7,466 bases of DNA from Lachnospiraceae bacterium (GTDB taxonomy: Bacteria > Bacillota_A > Clostridia > Lachnospirales > Lachnospiraceae): positions 1-7,466 of the forward strand of contig JAFYAD010000203.1 of the NCBI GenBank assembly GCA_017540915.1, written 5' to 3'. Position 1 is the stretch's first letter. Each line of letters begins with the position of its first letter. This document shows positions 7,134 through 7,466 of this stretch, piece after piece. The notes under the pieces were generated by a model, which was given only the letters and a program-made list of their open reading frames with translations, did no database searches and had not been told where the DNA came from. A program made the translations under genes and the position numbers.

Positions 7134-7466
7134 TTATTTCATCTCCAACACCGTCTTAAAGCTCTCCAGCATGTAATCCAGCTTTTCGACTTCAACGTCA
7201 TCCGCCATGGACTCAACCCTGATGAGCATCTCCACCAGCTCAGAGACCCTCTCCGAAAGCGATGTGGCGTCTGCGCACAGCTCCATAAGATAGCGGGTAT
7301 TCGGCTTCAGGATATAATCGTAGTTTTCTATAAACTGGGCTGCGGACTTCACATCGGACAGGCACTGTGTGAGCGCCTTGTCATACACCACCCTGCTCTG
7401 ATCCGTCTCGTCGAGAGCCTCAAAGAACTTTCTCCTCTGTGCCAGACTCTCGTACGACTTTATAAG
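7134..7466 (-). CDS. C-terminal part of a charged alpha-helical protein, 5' truncated by window edge
   Basis: The reading frame is open from the window edge, giving 110 residues that end in MLESFKTVLEMK and TAA at 7134. A GTG at 7391 could be mistaken for a start, but the frame continues upstream without a stop and with similar composition (SYESLAQRRKFFEALDE), so the gene is longer. The fragment is rich in Leu, Glu, Lys and Asp with near-heptad spacing and no membrane helix, suggesting a cytoplasmic helical bundle or coiled coil. The order of a hydrophobic YILKPNTRYLMELC stretch followed by two helices loosely recalls the C-terminus of XpaC-type proteins, which often accompany TelA and VWA genes; this is a weak resemblance only. 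It precedes the VWA gene by 48 bases on the same strand, so a functional link is plausible. Function not recognised. Confidence 0.7.
   Translation of the reverse strand, partial: LIKSYESLAQRRKFFEALDETDQSRVVYDKALTQCLSDVKSAAQFIENYDYILKPNTRYLMELCADATSLSERVSELVEMLIRVESMADDVEVEKLDYMLESFKTVLEMK

Noticed and set aside
7389..7391. GTG as the start of the helical protein
   Set aside because: The frame stays open to the window edge with matching helical composition and there is no ribosome binding site before the GTG.

Overview
All supported genes in this window lie on the minus strand, so transcription runs from high to low coordinates. Base composition looks mid-40s G+C by eye. Strong GGAGG/GGGAG-type ribosome binding sites, a consensus SigA-type promoter, a Sec-exported CAP-domain protein of the GQGHRRNML type and a membrane-anchored VWA protein fused to a solute-binding-like domain suggest a low-to-mid G+C Gram-positive. 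A gut Clostridia/Lachnospiraceae-like genome is my best guess; this is inference, as no rRNA or tRNA is present to confirm it.

Layout in transcription order. (1) 7466-7134 is the C-terminal 110 residues of a charged helical protein cut by the window edge. (2) 7085-5409 is a membrane-anchored surface protein with a solute-binding-protein-like domain followed by a VWA domain with an intact MIDAS. (3) 5408-5342 is a 67-base gap holding a probable weak terminator for gene 2 and a near-perfect promoter (TTGACA, 17-base spacer, TATATT) for the next genes. (4) 5329-4688 is a secreted CAP (SCP/PR1) protein. (5) 4650-2959 and (6) 2927-1332 are two tandem paralogous polytopic membrane proteins of the O-antigen ligase/polymerase (Wzy_C) superfamily. 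(7) 1320-1 is a PglK-like ABC exporter, truncated by the window edge just after Walker A.

Genes 4 to 7 are separated by only 37, 31 and 11 bases, each with its own ribosome binding site, so they read as one operon driven by the 5396-5368 promoter. The pairing of a PglK-like flippase with two Wzy_C enzymes points to export of a lipid-linked glycan followed by polymerisation or transfer to an acceptor outside the membrane. The CAP protein is co-transcribed with this machinery and may be an acceptor, an accessory factor or an unrelated secreted protein. Genes 1 and 2 appear to be a separate unit.

There is no gene-free stretch longer than 300 bases. No RNA gene, CRISPR array, insertion sequence, attachment site or origin was seen. 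The most distinctive observations are the duplicated ligase pair with shared signature boxes, a perfect 11-bp hairpin near the start of the first ligase gene, and the CAP-first organisation of a glycan-handling operon.
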